Shown in pieces: positions 8,094-17,436 of a stretch of DNA of 64,000 nt. The notes beneath the pieces were generated by a model. That model saw nothing but the letters and a program-made list of their open reading frames with translations, was not told the origin of the DNA and did no database searches. Origin of the DNA: Allopusillimonas sp008369125 (GTDB taxonomy: Bacteria > Pseudomonadota > Gammaproteobacteria > Burkholderiales > Burkholderiaceae_B). The stretch lies in the NCBI RefSeq assembly GCF_008369125.1, contig NZ_VOAY01000001.1, positions 496,001-560,000 on the forward strand. Reading direction: 5' to 3'. The stretch's first letter is position 1, and every line of letters begins with the position of its first letter. Position numbers and translations under genes: made by a program.

Positions 8094-9776
8094 ATGCCCG
8101 ATATAGCAGGAACCGCGATGAATCTCGCCAAACTTGGTCTCACAGGCCTAAATGCCGCTCAAAGTCGTTTGCAGGCGGCTGGCCACAATATTACCAATGC
8201 GGCGACCGAGGGCTATAACCGGCAATCGGTGCTAGTTGCTACTGCGGGTGCATTGGCGACCAGCGGCGGCTATGTTGGTCGCGGCGTTCAACCCGTTACC
8301 GTTCAACGTGCCTACGATGGGCTTCTGCAGCGTCAGCTTGTCAGCGCGCGCTCAACCGCTGCGTCGTTGACGTCCTATGCCAATGAAATTGCCCAGATCA
8401 ATAACCTGTTCGCTGACAACACCGTGGGCATTACGCCCGCTTTGCAGAAGTTTTTTGATGGCATACAGGCCGTAGCTTCAGCGCCAGCCGATGCTGCGGC
8501 ACGTCAGGAGCTTTTGGGGCGATCGGCCAGCCTGGTTGCGCAGTTGAATGACGCCAACGCGTTTATTGACGCGCAACGCAGCAATATCAACACCCAGATT
8601 TCCACGACCGTGGCTCAAATTAATAGCTATGTTGAGCGTGTGCGCGATCTGAATCAGCAAATTACCCATGCCCGTGCTTCGGCGTCCAGCCATCAACCTA
8701 ATGATTTGCTTGACCAGCGTGAGCAGCTGGTGGCCGAGCTGGCCCAGCTTGTCGGAGTACGCGCCGTGGAGCAGGGTAGCCAGATCAGCCTTACGGTTGG
8801 CAATGGGCAAGTGCTGCTGGCCGGTGACACCCTATATCCGCTGCACGCAAAAGCGTCCGATCACGACCCCGAGCGTACGGTGGTGGCGGTCACGCTTCCT
8901 GGCCCTAATGGCAGCAAAATAAAGGTCGAGATCGGCGAGCCGTTTATTGTGGACGGCAGTCTGGGCGGCCTAATAAGTTATCGACGCAATACGCTGGACA
9001 GTGTTCAAAATGAACTGGGCAGGTTGGCCATGGGCCTTGCCGTATCCATTAATGCACAGCATAGTCAGGGTGTTGATCTGACAGGTCGTCGCGGTGATGA
9101 CTTCTTCGCCCTGAACGACATCAACGTTATACCGTCTGCCGCCAATTCGTCGGCAGCCATGGTTGTGGTTGAACTGGTCGATGTTAATCAGTTGAGGGGG
9201 CTCGATTATCGTGTAGAGCGCACCGATGACGGCTACTCCATTACCCGTCTGCCTGGGGGCGGTGTGGTCACACTGCAAGATGCAAACATTGCTGACCATG
9301 CCTACACACTCGATGGTTTTATGCTGCGCTTGCCTGCCAATGGTGTTGCAAACGGCGATGCTTGGCTGGTGCAGCCCACCCGCGCGGCGGCCAGCGGGCT
9401 GACACTGTTAATTGATGACCCAGCCGCCATTGCCGCAGCGGCCAGTTATACGGGCACGGCCAATGGCGACAACGGGCTGGCGCTGGCAAAAATTCAGACT
9501 GCCAAGGTATTGGGTAATGGTTCCATGAGCCTGAACGAAGCCTTTTCACAAATCGTAAATAAGGTGGCTGTGCATACGCAGCAGAACACCACGGCCTCCA
9601 GGGCGCAGGCTACGTTGATCAACCAGACCTACGCAGCGCAGCAGACGGTTTCAGGGGTCAACCTTAATGAAGAGTACGTCAGCCTTGAGCACTACCAACA
9701 ACAGTTTATTGCCGCTTCCCGGCTTATCGATGTGAGCGGCACACTTTTCGATACCTTGCTGCGCTTGCGTTCATAA
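8094..9776 (+). CDS. flgK: FlgK, hook-filament junction protein 1
   Basis: 560 aa. The N-terminal flagellin/hook-associated helix region reads NLAKLGLTGLNAAQSRLQAAGHNITNAATEGYNRQSV. The C-terminus has the matching D0 motif (SGVNLNEEYVSLEHYQQQFIAASRLIDVSGTLFDTLLRL). FlgK is the first hook-associated protein and replaces the FlgD cap. ATG 8094 follows an AGAGGG element; ATG 8118 is an alternative. It opens the late operon flgK-flgL-mcp under a sigma-28 promoter. Confidence 0.96.
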   Translation: MPDIAGTAMNLAKLGLTGLNAAQSRLQAAGHNITNAATEGYNRQSVLVATAGALATSGGYVGRGVQPVTVQRAYDGLLQRQLVSARSTAASLTSYANEIAQINNLFADNTVGITPALQKFFDGIQAVASAPADAAARQELLGRSASLVAQLNDANAFIDAQRSNINTQISTTVAQINSYVERVRDLNQQITHARASASSHQPNDLLDQREQLVAELAQLVGVRAVEQGSQISLTVGNGQVLLAGDTLYPLHAKASDHDPERTVVAVTLPGPNGSKIKVEIGEPFIVDGSLGGLISYRRNTLDSVQNELGRLAMGLAVSINAQHSQGVDLTGRRGDDFFALNDINVIPSAANSSAAMVVVELVDVNQLRGLDYRVERTDDGYSITRLPGGGVVTLQDANIADHAYTLDGFMLRLPANGVANGDAWLVQPTRAAASGLTLLIDDPAAIAAAASYTGTANGDNGLALAKIQTAKVLGNGSMSLNEAFSQIVNKVAVHTQQNTTASRAQATLINQTYAAQQTVSGVNLNEEYVSLEHYQQQFIAASRLIDVSGTLFDTLLRLRS

Positions 9777-9915
9777 CCATCATGGGCTGGCCCCAGGGGT
9801 CGGCGCTCAGCGCTCTGGTGTTCGTTATTAACGTACAACCGTGCGCATCATCACATCGATCGATACGCCATCGTTTTCGTACGCCTGACTGCTTACCGTT
9901 TTTCGAGATTTTCTT

Positions 9916-11139
9916 ATGCGTATAAGCTCCAGTTTGTTTTTTCAGACAGGTCTGAATTCTATTAACAGGCAGCAAGCTGACTTTCTGCATTTATATCAGC
10001 AGATTGGCAGTGGACAGCGCATGGTGACGCCTGCAGATGATCCGCTTGCAGCCGCGCAGGCTATTAACCTGAGTCAATCATTGTCGCTGAGCCGTCGCTA
10101 TGCAGAGAACCGGGCCATTGCCCAGCGCAATCTTGGCATGGAAGAGAACGCGCTCTCGTCCGCCGTACTGCAGTTGCAAGACGTTAAAACGCGATTGACC
10201 GAAGCGGGCAATGGAACCCTGGCCGATAACGACAGAGCAACGCTGGCCAATGTGCTGCGCAACGCGCTTAGCAGCCTGCTGGGTGTCGCCAACATCACCG
10301 ATGGCAATGGCCAGTATGTTTTTTCTGGCTCACGCGGTGATGTCGAACCGTTTCAGCTGACTGACACCGGCGCGGTGGTTTACAGGGGCGATACGCGGCA
10401 GCGCTACATTCAGGCTGACCCAACGCGGCAGGTGGCAGGCAGTGATGTGGGCACAGATGTGTTCAGTCGTGCTGTACCAGGCACTCACGCTTACCTTACC
10501 TCGGCAGACGCGCAGAATCGCGGCACCGGGGTCATCAGCAGCCCTCAAATCAGCGACCCGTCGGGTGGCAGCATAGGCAGTCGCTTTGTTATTGGCTTTA
10601 CGTCAGCCAGCCTTTACACCGTGTGGGTAGATGACCTCGAGGTTAACCAAAATCAGCCCTTTGATGCCGGCTCGGGGCGGCCGCTTGTACTGCCAGGTGG
10701 TGTGCAGGTTTCAATGCGCGGCGCACCTGTTGCGGGCGATACCTTTACCGTTGAGCCGGCCGACACGGTTGACATAAACCTGTTTGAAACGCTTGGCAGC
10801 TTGGTTGAAGCGCTGGAATCGTGGGTTGAAATCGGTGGCGTCGATGCGACCGCGTTCAGAAACAGGCTGGTCAGTGCATCGCAGCGCATTGACGAAAACT
10901 ACAACAATATTCTTACCGTGCGTGCCTCTGTGGGTGCACGCATGAACGAACTTGACGCGCTGGAGGCAAGCGGCAACCAGCAGCAGCTGGGCTATCGCCA
11001 GCGTATGTCCGACCTTCAAGATCTCGATTATTACACCGCCTCAACACAACTCCAACTGCGTTTGTCAGCGCTTGAAGCGGCCGCCGAGGCCTACAGAAAG
11101 ATCCAGGCCTCTAATCTTTTTACGATGGGTTCCAAGTAG
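9916..11139 (+). CDS. flgL: FlgL, hook-filament junction protein 3
   Basis: 407 aa. The N-terminus (MRISSSLFFQTGLNSINRQQADFLHLYQQIGSGQRMVTPADDP) and C-terminus (YYTASTQLQLRLSALEAAAEAYRKIQASNLF) form the flagellin-like D0/D1 helices. FlgL is the second junction protein between hook and filament. It sits 139 bp after flgK with no obvious terminator between. A chemoreceptor gene starts two bases after its stop, so it and the receptor are probably coupled. Confidence 0.96.
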   Translation: MRISSSLFFQTGLNSINRQQADFLHLYQQIGSGQRMVTPADDPLAAAQAINLSQSLSLSRRYAENRAIAQRNLGMEENALSSAVLQLQDVKTRLTEAGNGTLADNDRATLANVLRNALSSLLGVANITDGNGQYVFSGSRGDVEPFQLTDTGAVVYRGDTRQRYIQADPTRQVAGSDVGTDVFSRAVPGTHAYLTSADAQNRGTGVISSPQISDPSGGSIGSRFVIGFTSASLYTVWVDDLEVNQNQPFDAGSGRPLVLPGGVQVSMRGAPVAGDTFTVEPADTVDINLFETLGSLVEALESWVEIGGVDATAFRNRLVSASQRIDENYNNILTVRASVGARMNELDALEASGNQQQLGYRQRMSDLQDLDYYTASTQLQLRLSALEAAAEAYRKIQASNLFTMGSK

Positions 11140-11141
11140 AT

Positions 11142-12638
11142 ATGAAGCTTACCTCTATGTCGCTGCGCATTGGCCTGCCTCTGGCCGTGCTGTTGCTTTG
11201 TCTTACCGCGTTTGGTGGGATCGCTCTCGGTTGGTATGGGCAGAAACAGGCAGGGCTTATTCTGGCCTCTGTGCCCGGCGCCACGGCCAATGCTGATGAT
11301 TTCCACAATTTTGCAGCATGGGCCCCCTATGTGTTGGCCTTTTTGCTTGCCGTGACGATGGTTGCGGGGTTGTTCATGTTTTCGGTGATCACTAACGGTG
11401 TGCTTAGGCCTGTTCGCGAACTGGATGAGCGTCTGGCCCAGATCGCTGCCGGCGATTTCAGACAACGCGTCACACTGCTTGCCGAGAACGAGATTGGTGC
11501 GCTGGCGAACTCGGTCAACCGACTTCAGGATAGCGTGGCACGCGCCATTCAGGGAGTCAGAGTCGGTATGGAGTCTGTTCAGTCAGGCGCCAGGCAAATT
11601 GTGTCGGGCAATAGCGAGCTGGGTGCGCGCACGCAGCAGCAAACCGCCGTTTTGCAGGAAACGACTGCCAGCATGGAGCAGCTTGCCAGCACTGTGCGAC
11701 AAAACGCCGATAATGCCATGCAGGCAAACCAATTGGCGGTCGCCGCATCTGAGGTCGCTTCACTGGGCGGCCGTGCGACGGGCGAAGTGGTAGCAACGAT
11801 GGAAGGCATTTCGCAAAGTTCGCGCAAGATTGCCGATATTGTGGGTGTTATTGACAGTATTGCGTTTCAGACCAATATTCTTGCGCTTAATGCTGCCGTT
11901 GAGGCGGCCAGGGCGGGTGAGCAGGGCAAGGGTTTCGCTGTCGTTGCCACCGAGGTGCGGGCGCTTGCCCAACGTAGCGCACAGGCAGCCAAAGAGATCA
12001 AACAGTTAATCGAAGATTCTGTGCGCAAGGTCGCGGAGGGCTCTGTACAGGTTGAGCATGCCGGCTCAACCATGCAGCAAATTGTTACGTCGGTGGCACG
12101 TGTAACCGACATTATGGGCGAAATTTCAGCGGCCACTGCAGAACAATCGGCAGGCATAGACCAGATCAATAAGGCGGTTGCGCAGCTCGAAGATGTTACT
12201 CAGCAGAACGCCGTGTTGGTGGTCGATGCCACACAGTCGGTAACTGATCTGAATGGGCAACTGGCAGATGTTGTTGACGTAGTGGCTGGCTTTCGCGTTG
12301 CAACGCATAAAATTATTGACCTGCCCGCGTGTGAGCTAAACCGTAGTAAGTATGAAGACAAGCGGCTGCCCCGCGTTGACTCGCTTCGCGAACAAACCGC
12401 ACTTGAACCACTTTTGTGCGAACCCTCTGTACCGGCGCGCACGAGGCGGCCAAAAGTTGCGCGCGATACTGACATGCGCCAAGCCCCGCACGCTCTGGAT
12501 CAGCATGCAAACAAAGCAGGGCAACGTGGCCAGCCACGCTCAAATACCAATGAGCCGGGTCGCTCGTCATTTGTCATGAAAACACAAGATGCTTCGGCGC
12601 GGCGGCCAGCCGCCGAACAAGAGTGGGCCGAGTTTTGA
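11142..12638 (+). CDS. Methyl-accepting chemotaxis protein with minimal periplasmic loop
   Basis: 498 aa. Transmembrane segments at about residues 9-31 and 61-84 enclose only about 30 periplasmic residues, too short for a 4HB, Cache or similar sensor domain. A HAMP domain (about 84-136) follows, then the MCP signalling domain with the invariant tip (IAFQTNILALNAAVEAARAGEQGKGFAVVA). The last five residues, EWAEF, fit the CheR/CheB-binding pentapeptide pattern (xWxxF). The start lies two bases after the flgL stop, so it is co-transcribed with flgKL under the sigma-28 promoter. The small periplasmic part suggests sensing through the membrane/HAMP region or an accessory protein, which is inference. 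Confidence 0.93.
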   Translation: MKLTSMSLRIGLPLAVLLLCLTAFGGIALGWYGQKQAGLILASVPGATANADDFHNFAAWAPYVLAFLLAVTMVAGLFMFSVITNGVLRPVRELDERLAQIAAGDFRQRVTLLAENEIGALANSVNRLQDSVARAIQGVRVGMESVQSGARQIVSGNSELGARTQQQTAVLQETTASMEQLASTVRQNADNAMQANQLAVAASEVASLGGRATGEVVATMEGISQSSRKIADIVGVIDSIAFQTNILALNAAVEAARAGEQGKGFAVVATEVRALAQRSAQAAKEIKQLIEDSVRKVAEGSVQVEHAGSTMQQIVTSVARVTDIMGEISAATAEQSAGIDQINKAVAQLEDVTQQNAVLVVDATQSVTDLNGQLADVVDVVAGFRVATHKIIDLPACELNRSKYEDKRLPRVDSLREQTALEPLLCEPSVPARTRRPKVARDTDMRQAPHALDQHANKAGQRGQPRSNTNEPGRSSFVMKTQDASARRPAAEQEWAEF

Positions 12639-12877
12639 CGGCGCGCAGGGCTAGGCAGGCGAGGGGGCTGCGCTGACAAGCAGGGCGCACACGCCTTCGC
12701 TGTTGACTGCGGCTGTTTACCTGGGCCGTGAGCGATGGCTGCGGTGTGTTGCCGTCAGGCCATAGACAGGTGCCGAGCCAAGTATGCACATGCCCTGCCT
12801 TTCTCTCTACGAACAGTAATAGGTTTTTTTGTGAACGGGCTGGTCCCGTTTCGTTTTCATTGTATTCAGGTTTTATC

Positions 12878-14620
12878 ATGCCAAAATCCTTCAAAAAAAT
12901 TACGAAGAACGCGGGTACGCGCCGGATGAGTCCGCGCAGCCTGCTCCGACCCGGTGACGCCAAGGTCAGCACGGTGCTGACGACAGTACTGGTTATATTC
13001 ATGATGTTGCTGCTGTCTGTCGGTGCAATGGGCGCGTGGTTTCTGTCACTGGATCTCAAACGTGTCGAGGCCATGGACAGGCAGAATGCCCGAACTTTGC
13101 TGGTGCAGCAGCTAGGCAACGATATGCTGGAAGCCAGGGTTTCACTGCTGGTTGCCGCCAATTATCTTCAGGAGGCTGCGCAGCGCGGCGATGAAGACCT
13201 GGCTCTGGAGGCACAGGCCATGGTCGCGTCGGCGCGTGAAACCATGGCCGTGGTAAACGGCCTTTATGACGAGTTCCGCAAGCACACGCCAGATACCGCA
13301 GAAGAGCGCAGGCGCGCTGCAAGTATTAACAGCTCGTACCGCCCTTATATCGATGACGGGGTGGACCCCATGCTTGATGCGCTGGCTGGTCGTGATTACC
13401 TTACTTTTTATTATGTAAATAATGAATTAGGTATTGCGCGGGCCACGGCATTTCAGCGGGCTATCGATGAGTTTGGCCAATATGGCAGTGAAGTACAGCA
13501 GAGGTTTCGTGCAGAGGCCCGCGCGGCCTTTCGCGCGGCCGTCATTACTATAGGCGTCGCCTTGGCGTCCGGCCTATTGCTGCTTATGGTTATGCGCTCG
13601 CTGTTCCGTCGTACTGTGGTCAATCGTCTGGTTGAAGCTGGCAAGCACTTTGACCGTATCGCGGCGGGTGACTTGACCGCACGCGTCGAGATGAGGTCTT
13701 CCAATGAAATCGGTATGTTGTTCGATGCCTTGCGCCGCATGCAGGAAAGCCTTACGCGTACTGTGAGCACAGTCAGAGAGGGGGTTCACGAAATTACGCT
13801 GGGCTCCCGGGAAATTTTCAACGGAAATACCGATTTGAGCAGTCGCACCGAACAGCAGGCGGCGTCATTGCAGGAAACCGCAGCCAGCATGGAGCAGTTG
13901 GCCAGTACGGTGCGTCAGAATACCGAGAACGCCGCTCAAGCCGATACGCTGGCTAAAGGTGCGTCAGAGGTTGCAGAGCGCGGTGGCAAGGCGGTTTCAG
14001 AGGTTGTAGCAACCATGAGTGACATCGAAAGTAGCTCCAGCAAGATGGCGGAGATTGTGGGTGTTATTGATGGTATAGCGTTTCAAACCAATATCCTGGC
14101 CCTTAACGCAGCAGTAGAAGCCGCGCGTGCGGGGGAACAGGGCAAAGGCTTTGCCGTGGTGGCAGGCGAAGTGCGCTCGCTGGCCCAGCGCAGTGCGCAG
14201 GCGGCCAAAGAGATTAAAGGCCTGATCGAAGACTCGCAAAATAAAGTGCGAACGGGTGCCTCCCAGGCCGAAGTGGCGGGCAAGATTATGCAAGAGGTGG
14301 TGGGCTCCGTGCAGGGTGTCACTACCATTATGGGTGAAATTTCTTCAGCCTCGCGTGAGCAAGCGGAAGGCATTGAACAGGTCAATCTCGCCGTCACGGA
14401 AATGGACGGCGTGGTGCAGCAGAACGCTGCACTGGTGGAACAGGCAGCTGCAGCGGCGGGCTCGCTGCAGGATCAGGCGGCCCGCCTGTCTGAGGTGGTT
14501 GCTGTCTTTAAAGTTGGAGACGGTGAGGTCATAGAGCTGGAAACTGATCCTGCCCGCCTTGCAAGCCATGCCGGCTATGACGATGTTGATGGCTCGGGGC
14601 AGCAACCCGCGTTGACTTAA
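12878..14620 (+). CDS. Methyl-accepting chemotaxis protein (four-helix-bundle type sensor)
   Basis: 580 aa from ATG 12878 (AGG nearby). The open frame extends upstream to 12728 without a good start, and ATG 12926 is an alternative. A short basic N-terminus precedes TM1 (VSTVLTTVLVIFMMLLLSVGAMGAW). Next comes a periplasmic domain of about 160 residues that looks like a Tar-type helical bundle, TM2 (AAVITIGVALASGLLLLMV), HAMP, and the methylation/signalling domain with IAFQTNILALNAAVEAARAGEQGKGFAVVAGEVRSLAQRSAQAAKEIK. It ends PALT, so unlike its neighbour it lacks a CheR-binding pentapeptide. A hairpin terminator follows. Confidence 0.94.
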   Translation: MPKSFKKITKNAGTRRMSPRSLLRPGDAKVSTVLTTVLVIFMMLLLSVGAMGAWFLSLDLKRVEAMDRQNARTLLVQQLGNDMLEARVSLLVAANYLQEAAQRGDEDLALEAQAMVASARETMAVVNGLYDEFRKHTPDTAEERRRAASINSSYRPYIDDGVDPMLDALAGRDYLTFYYVNNELGIARATAFQRAIDEFGQYGSEVQQRFRAEARAAFRAAVITIGVALASGLLLLMVMRSLFRRTVVNRLVEAGKHFDRIAAGDLTARVEMRSSNEIGMLFDALRRMQESLTRTVSTVREGVHEITLGSREIFNGNTDLSSRTEQQAASLQETAASMEQLASTVRQNTENAAQADTLAKGASEVAERGGKAVSEVVATMSDIESSSSKMAEIVGVIDGIAFQTNILALNAAVEAARAGEQGKGFAVVAGEVRSLAQRSAQAAKEIKGLIEDSQNKVRTGASQAEVAGKIMQEVVGSVQGVTTIMGEISSASREQAEGIEQVNLAVTEMDGVVQQNAALVEQAAAAAGSLQDQAARLSEVVAVFKVGDGEVIELETDPARLASHAGYDDVDGSGQQPALT

Positions 14621-14642
14621 AACCATTGAGGGGCAAGCTGCG

Positions 14643-14677
14643 GCCCGACGCCACACCCCGTGGCGTCGGGCTTTTTT
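14643..14677 (+). terminator. Rho-independent terminator after the second chemoreceptor
   Basis: A perfect 12-bp stem GCCCGACGCCAC / GTGGCGTCGGGC with loop ACCCC is followed by six T residues. It lies 23 bp after the mcp stop and just before the convergent end of fliR, closing the plus-strand flg-mcp unit. Confidence 0.93.
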
Positions 14678-14682
14678 GCTAC

Positions 14683-15471
14683 TTAATGACCAGCGAGAGC
14701 GCCAGCTAGCCTTGCCATGCTCTTGTAACCCTCTTCAAACAGGCCTGACAAAAACGTAGAGGTCTGAGGCAAGACCACAGCCAGCAGCACCATCCCTGTG
14801 AGCAGGCTGATCGGAAACCCGACCGCAAAGACAGACAGTTGTTGCGCCGTGCGATTCAGTATGCCCATGGCCAGGTTAACCGTCAGCAGCATGATGATGA
14901 GAGGCAGCGCCAACAACAAGCCTGAAGCCATGACTTGCGAACTCCACTCAAGCAGCACGCCCCAACCATTTATGTTCAGAGCCCGCGGTTGCACGGGCAG
15001 TGTCTCAAATGTGCGGATCAGCGCGCCCATCATGATCAGATGGCCGTTTAGCGCAAGAAAGAGAAGCGTGGCAATGATATTCAGCATGCGCGAAAGCACG
15101 GCAGTGTTGGCACCGGTGGCAGGGTCGAAGAACGACGCAAATGAAAGCCCCATTTGCAGCCCGATAAACTCGCCGGCGGTCTGGACGGCAGCAAACGCAA
15201 TACGCATGGTCAGCCCGAGTGCGATGCCGATCAAGATCTGCTGAACGCCCAGACCAAGGGCGGCATAAGAGCCTGCGGGTAGCTGCGGCATGGGAGGAAG
15301 CGCCGGGGCCACGGCAATCGCCAGTACAGCGGCTAAGCCGACCTTGGCGCGGGCAGGTATCGAAGACTCTCCCAGCACTGGTGCTGTGCCCAGTAGTGCG
15401 AGAATTCTAAAGAATGGCCATAGAAATGCGTTGATCCACGCATACAGTTGGGCGATATCTATCGATACCAT
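14683..15471 (-). CDS. fliR: FliR, flagellar type III export gate protein
   Basis: 262 aa from ATG 15471. The longer frame to 15576 overlaps fliQ, so this start is preferred; the N-terminus MVSIDIAQLYAWINAFLWPFFRILAL is typical. It is a multi-pass membrane protein with the FliR segment TAGEFIGLQMGLSFASFFDPATGANT. With FliP and FliQ it forms the export gate in the MS ring. It is the last gene of fliLMNOPQR and ends convergently with the mcp gene. Confidence 0.96.
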   Translation of the reverse strand: MVSIDIAQLYAWINAFLWPFFRILALLGTAPVLGESSIPARAKVGLAAVLAIAVAPALPPMPQLPAGSYAALGLGVQQILIGIALGLTMRIAFAAVQTAGEFIGLQMGLSFASFFDPATGANTAVLSRMLNIIATLLFLALNGHLIMMGALIRTFETLPVQPRALNINGWGVLLEWSSQVMASGLLLALPLIIMLLTVNLAMGILNRTAQQLSVFAVGFPISLLTGMVLLAVVLPQTSTFLSGLFEEGYKSMARLAGALAGH

Positions 15472-15484
15472 TGGGTAAGCGCGC

Positions 15485-15754
15485 TTATGAGACCAGCCCC
15501 GGTATCTGGCTGAACAGTTCCTGTATGTAATCGACCATGGTGCTGATAAGCCAAGGCCCAAGCAGAACGACAGCAAGCCCTACAGCCAGCAGTTTTGGGA
15601 TAAACGACAACGTCATTTCGTTGATCTGCGTGGCCGCCTGAAATATGCTGATCAGCAGGCCTACGATCAGAGTAACCAGCAGCAAGGGCCCCGCCAGACT
15701 GAGTGCTATTTTCATGGCCAGGTAAGTCATGGCCATAACCGTTTCGTCCGTCAT
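15485..15754 (-). CDS. fliQ: FliQ, flagellar type III export gate protein
   Basis: 89 aa, the standard length. Two transmembrane helices (AMKIALSLAGPLLLVTLIVGLLISI; LLAVGLAVVLLGPWLISTMV) flank the conserved FQAATQINEMTLSFIPK loop. Forms the helical export gate with FliP5 and FliR. It begins 9 bp after fliP. Confidence 0.97.
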   Translation of the reverse strand: MTDETVMAMTYLAMKIALSLAGPLLLVTLIVGLLISIFQAATQINEMTLSFIPKLLAVGLAVVLLGPWLISTMVDYIQELFSQIPGLVS

Positions 15755-15763
15755 GGGCTAGCG

Positions 15764-16546
15764 CTAATGATAGAAACTGCGGGCAAGAGAGCCCAGAAGC
15801 AGATGCCAGCCATCAGCCAGAACAAACAGCATCAGTTTGAAAGGCAACGATATGGTTACTGGCGGCACCATCATCATGCCTAGTGCCATAAGCACGCTGG
15901 CAATCACCAGGTCAATGATGAGAAACGGAATAAACAGCGTAAAACCGATCTGGAATGCAGTTTTGAGTTCGCTGGTAACGAAAGCAGGTATGAGCACGCG
16001 CAGCGGCGTGTCGGCAGGGTGCTGGATCTCTGGTGAGTTAATCATGCTGGCGAAAAGCGTAAGGTCGGCTTCGCGTGTCTGGCGCAGCATGAATTCATGT
16101 AATGGCTGTATGCCCCGCTCAAGTGCCTGTTCAAATACAACGGCGCCTTCGCTTAGCGGCTTGTAGGCGTCGACGTAGATCTTGTCGAAGACCGGTGACA
16201 TGGAAAAAAAGGTCAGGAACAATGCGATGCCGATGAGTACTGAGTTGGGCGGCGAGGCGCCCGTGCCCATCGCATTGCGCAGCAGGCCCAGTACGATGAT
16301 GATGCGGGTGAAACCCGTCATCATCATGAGCATGGCGGGCAGGAACGACATCATGGTCAGCAAGACCAGCGTCTGAATGCTCAGTGACCAGGTCTGGCTG
16401 CCATTCGCATTGGTTACCGATGTGATGGCGGGTGCGGCAAGTTGTGCAATGCAGCCAGAGGGATAACACAGTGCAAGCAGAAGTATCAGTCCGACACAAC
16501 GACGGGGGTGTGCATGCCTGTGGACACCGGTAAGAAGTTGTCGCAT
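15764..16546 (-). CDS. fliP: FliP, flagellar type III export gate protein
   Basis: 260 aa. A cleavable N-terminal signal region (residues about 15-35), typical of FliP, is followed by conserved segments MMTGFTRIIIVLGLLRNAMGTGASPPN and LVIASVLMALGMMMVPPVTISLPFKLMLFVLADGW. It assembles the export gate core. The start codon abuts the fliO stop, so translation is probably coupled. Confidence 0.97.
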   Translation of the reverse strand: MRQLLTGVHRHAHPRRCVGLILLLALCYPSGCIAQLAAPAITSVTNANGSQTWSLSIQTLVLLTMMSFLPAMLMMMTGFTRIIIVLGLLRNAMGTGASPPNSVLIGIALFLTFFSMSPVFDKIYVDAYKPLSEGAVVFEQALERGIQPLHEFMLRQTREADLTLFASMINSPEIQHPADTPLRVLIPAFVTSELKTAFQIGFTLFIPFLIIDLVIASVLMALGMMMVPPVTISLPFKLMLFVLADGWHLLLGSLARSFYH

Positions 16547-16906
16547 TTAGCGTTGCTCCGGCTTTGGTCTTGACGTTGGCCGCGACTGCGACCTTGACCA
16601 TGCACCTACCTTAGGCTGACCTAGAACGACCGGGGTGTTCTTTGCCACGGCAGCAGGTGGAGGTGTGAGTACATGCAAAAGCGCAAGCTGTCGGGCATTG
16701 GCGCTTAGCAGCAGACGCGCGCCCTCCACCTCGACGACAAGCAGCTGTTGTCGTGCACCGACTTGGCATGAACTTAATACCCTGATGTGGGGCCCTTCGG
16801 CTGTTTTCAGCATGCCCATGCGTCGCAACCACCAGGCAGCTGCCAGAATCATCACGACAATTAGCAGCAAGCTGCCGGTGATTCTCGCTATGTCTGCGCC
16901 GCCCAT
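16547..16906 (-). CDS. fliO: FliO, flagellar export gate assembly protein
   Basis: 119 aa. One N-terminal transmembrane helix (ARITGSLLLIVVMILAAAWWLRRMG) precedes a small beta-rich cytoplasmic domain (VLSSCQVGARQQLLVVEVEGARLLL) and a basic Ser/Pro/Lys-rich tail. FliO stabilises FliP during gate assembly. The family is poorly conserved; position between fliN and fliP and this topology make the call. Confidence 0.93.
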   Translation of the reverse strand: MGGADIARITGSLLLIVVMILAAAWWLRRMGMLKTAEGPHIRVLSSCQVGARQQLLVVEVEGARLLLSANARQLALLHVLTPPPAAVAKNTPVVLGQPKVGAWSRSQSRPTSRPKPEQR

Positions 16907-16910
16907 GACC

Positions 16911-17429
16911 TCAACGCCGACCGTTCAGCCGGCTAAGACGATCTGAAGGCGTGACAATGTCTGTGACGCGAATGCCGTATTTCTCTTCTACGACCACGAC
17001 CTCGCCTTGGGCGATCAAGTAGCCATTTACATAGATATCCATGGGTTCACCGGCAAGTCCATCGAGCTCGACCACTGAGCCTTGCCCCAATTGCAGAATG
17101 TTTTTTATGGTGAGACGGGTACGCCCCAACTCCACCGACAGTTGCACGGGGATATCCATGATCATGTCAATCTCGCCCACGCCTTCAGTAATACTTTCTT
17201 GTAGTGGGGGAAATACCCTGGCTGGATCGGGCTGGCGCGCTTGAACCGTTTGGGTGGCCGTTTGCTCAGCCAGCGCACTGGCCCAATCGTCGGATGCCTG
17301 GGCTAGGCCATCGGCCTGTGTTGCGGACGGTGCCTGCATGGTTTGCTCTGACAAGGCGTCAGCCCAGTCGGCGTCCAGTATTTCGGCGGGAGTGGTATCT
17401 TTGCGTGGCTCGTTGCCTGAGTCTGTCAT
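16911..17429 (-). CDS. fliN: FliN, flagellar motor switch C-ring protein
   Basis: 172 aa, longer than the usual 110-140. The C-terminal SpoA domain (IMDIPVQLSVELGRTRLTIKNILQLGQGSVVELDGLAGEPMDIYVNGYLIAQGEVVVVEEKYGIRVTDI) is complete. The extra N-terminal part is acidic and contains two similar segments, DWADALSEQT and DWASALAEQT. FliN forms the lower C ring and docks FliH. It lies 7 bp after fliM. Confidence 0.96.
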   Translation of the reverse strand: MTDSGNEPRKDTTPAEILDADWADALSEQTMQAPSATQADGLAQASDDWASALAEQTATQTVQARQPDPARVFPPLQESITEGVGEIDMIMDIPVQLSVELGRTRLTIKNILQLGQGSVVELDGLAGEPMDIYVNGYLIAQGEVVVVEEKYGIRVTDIVTPSDRLSRLNGRR

Positions 17430-17436
17430 GGAATGC

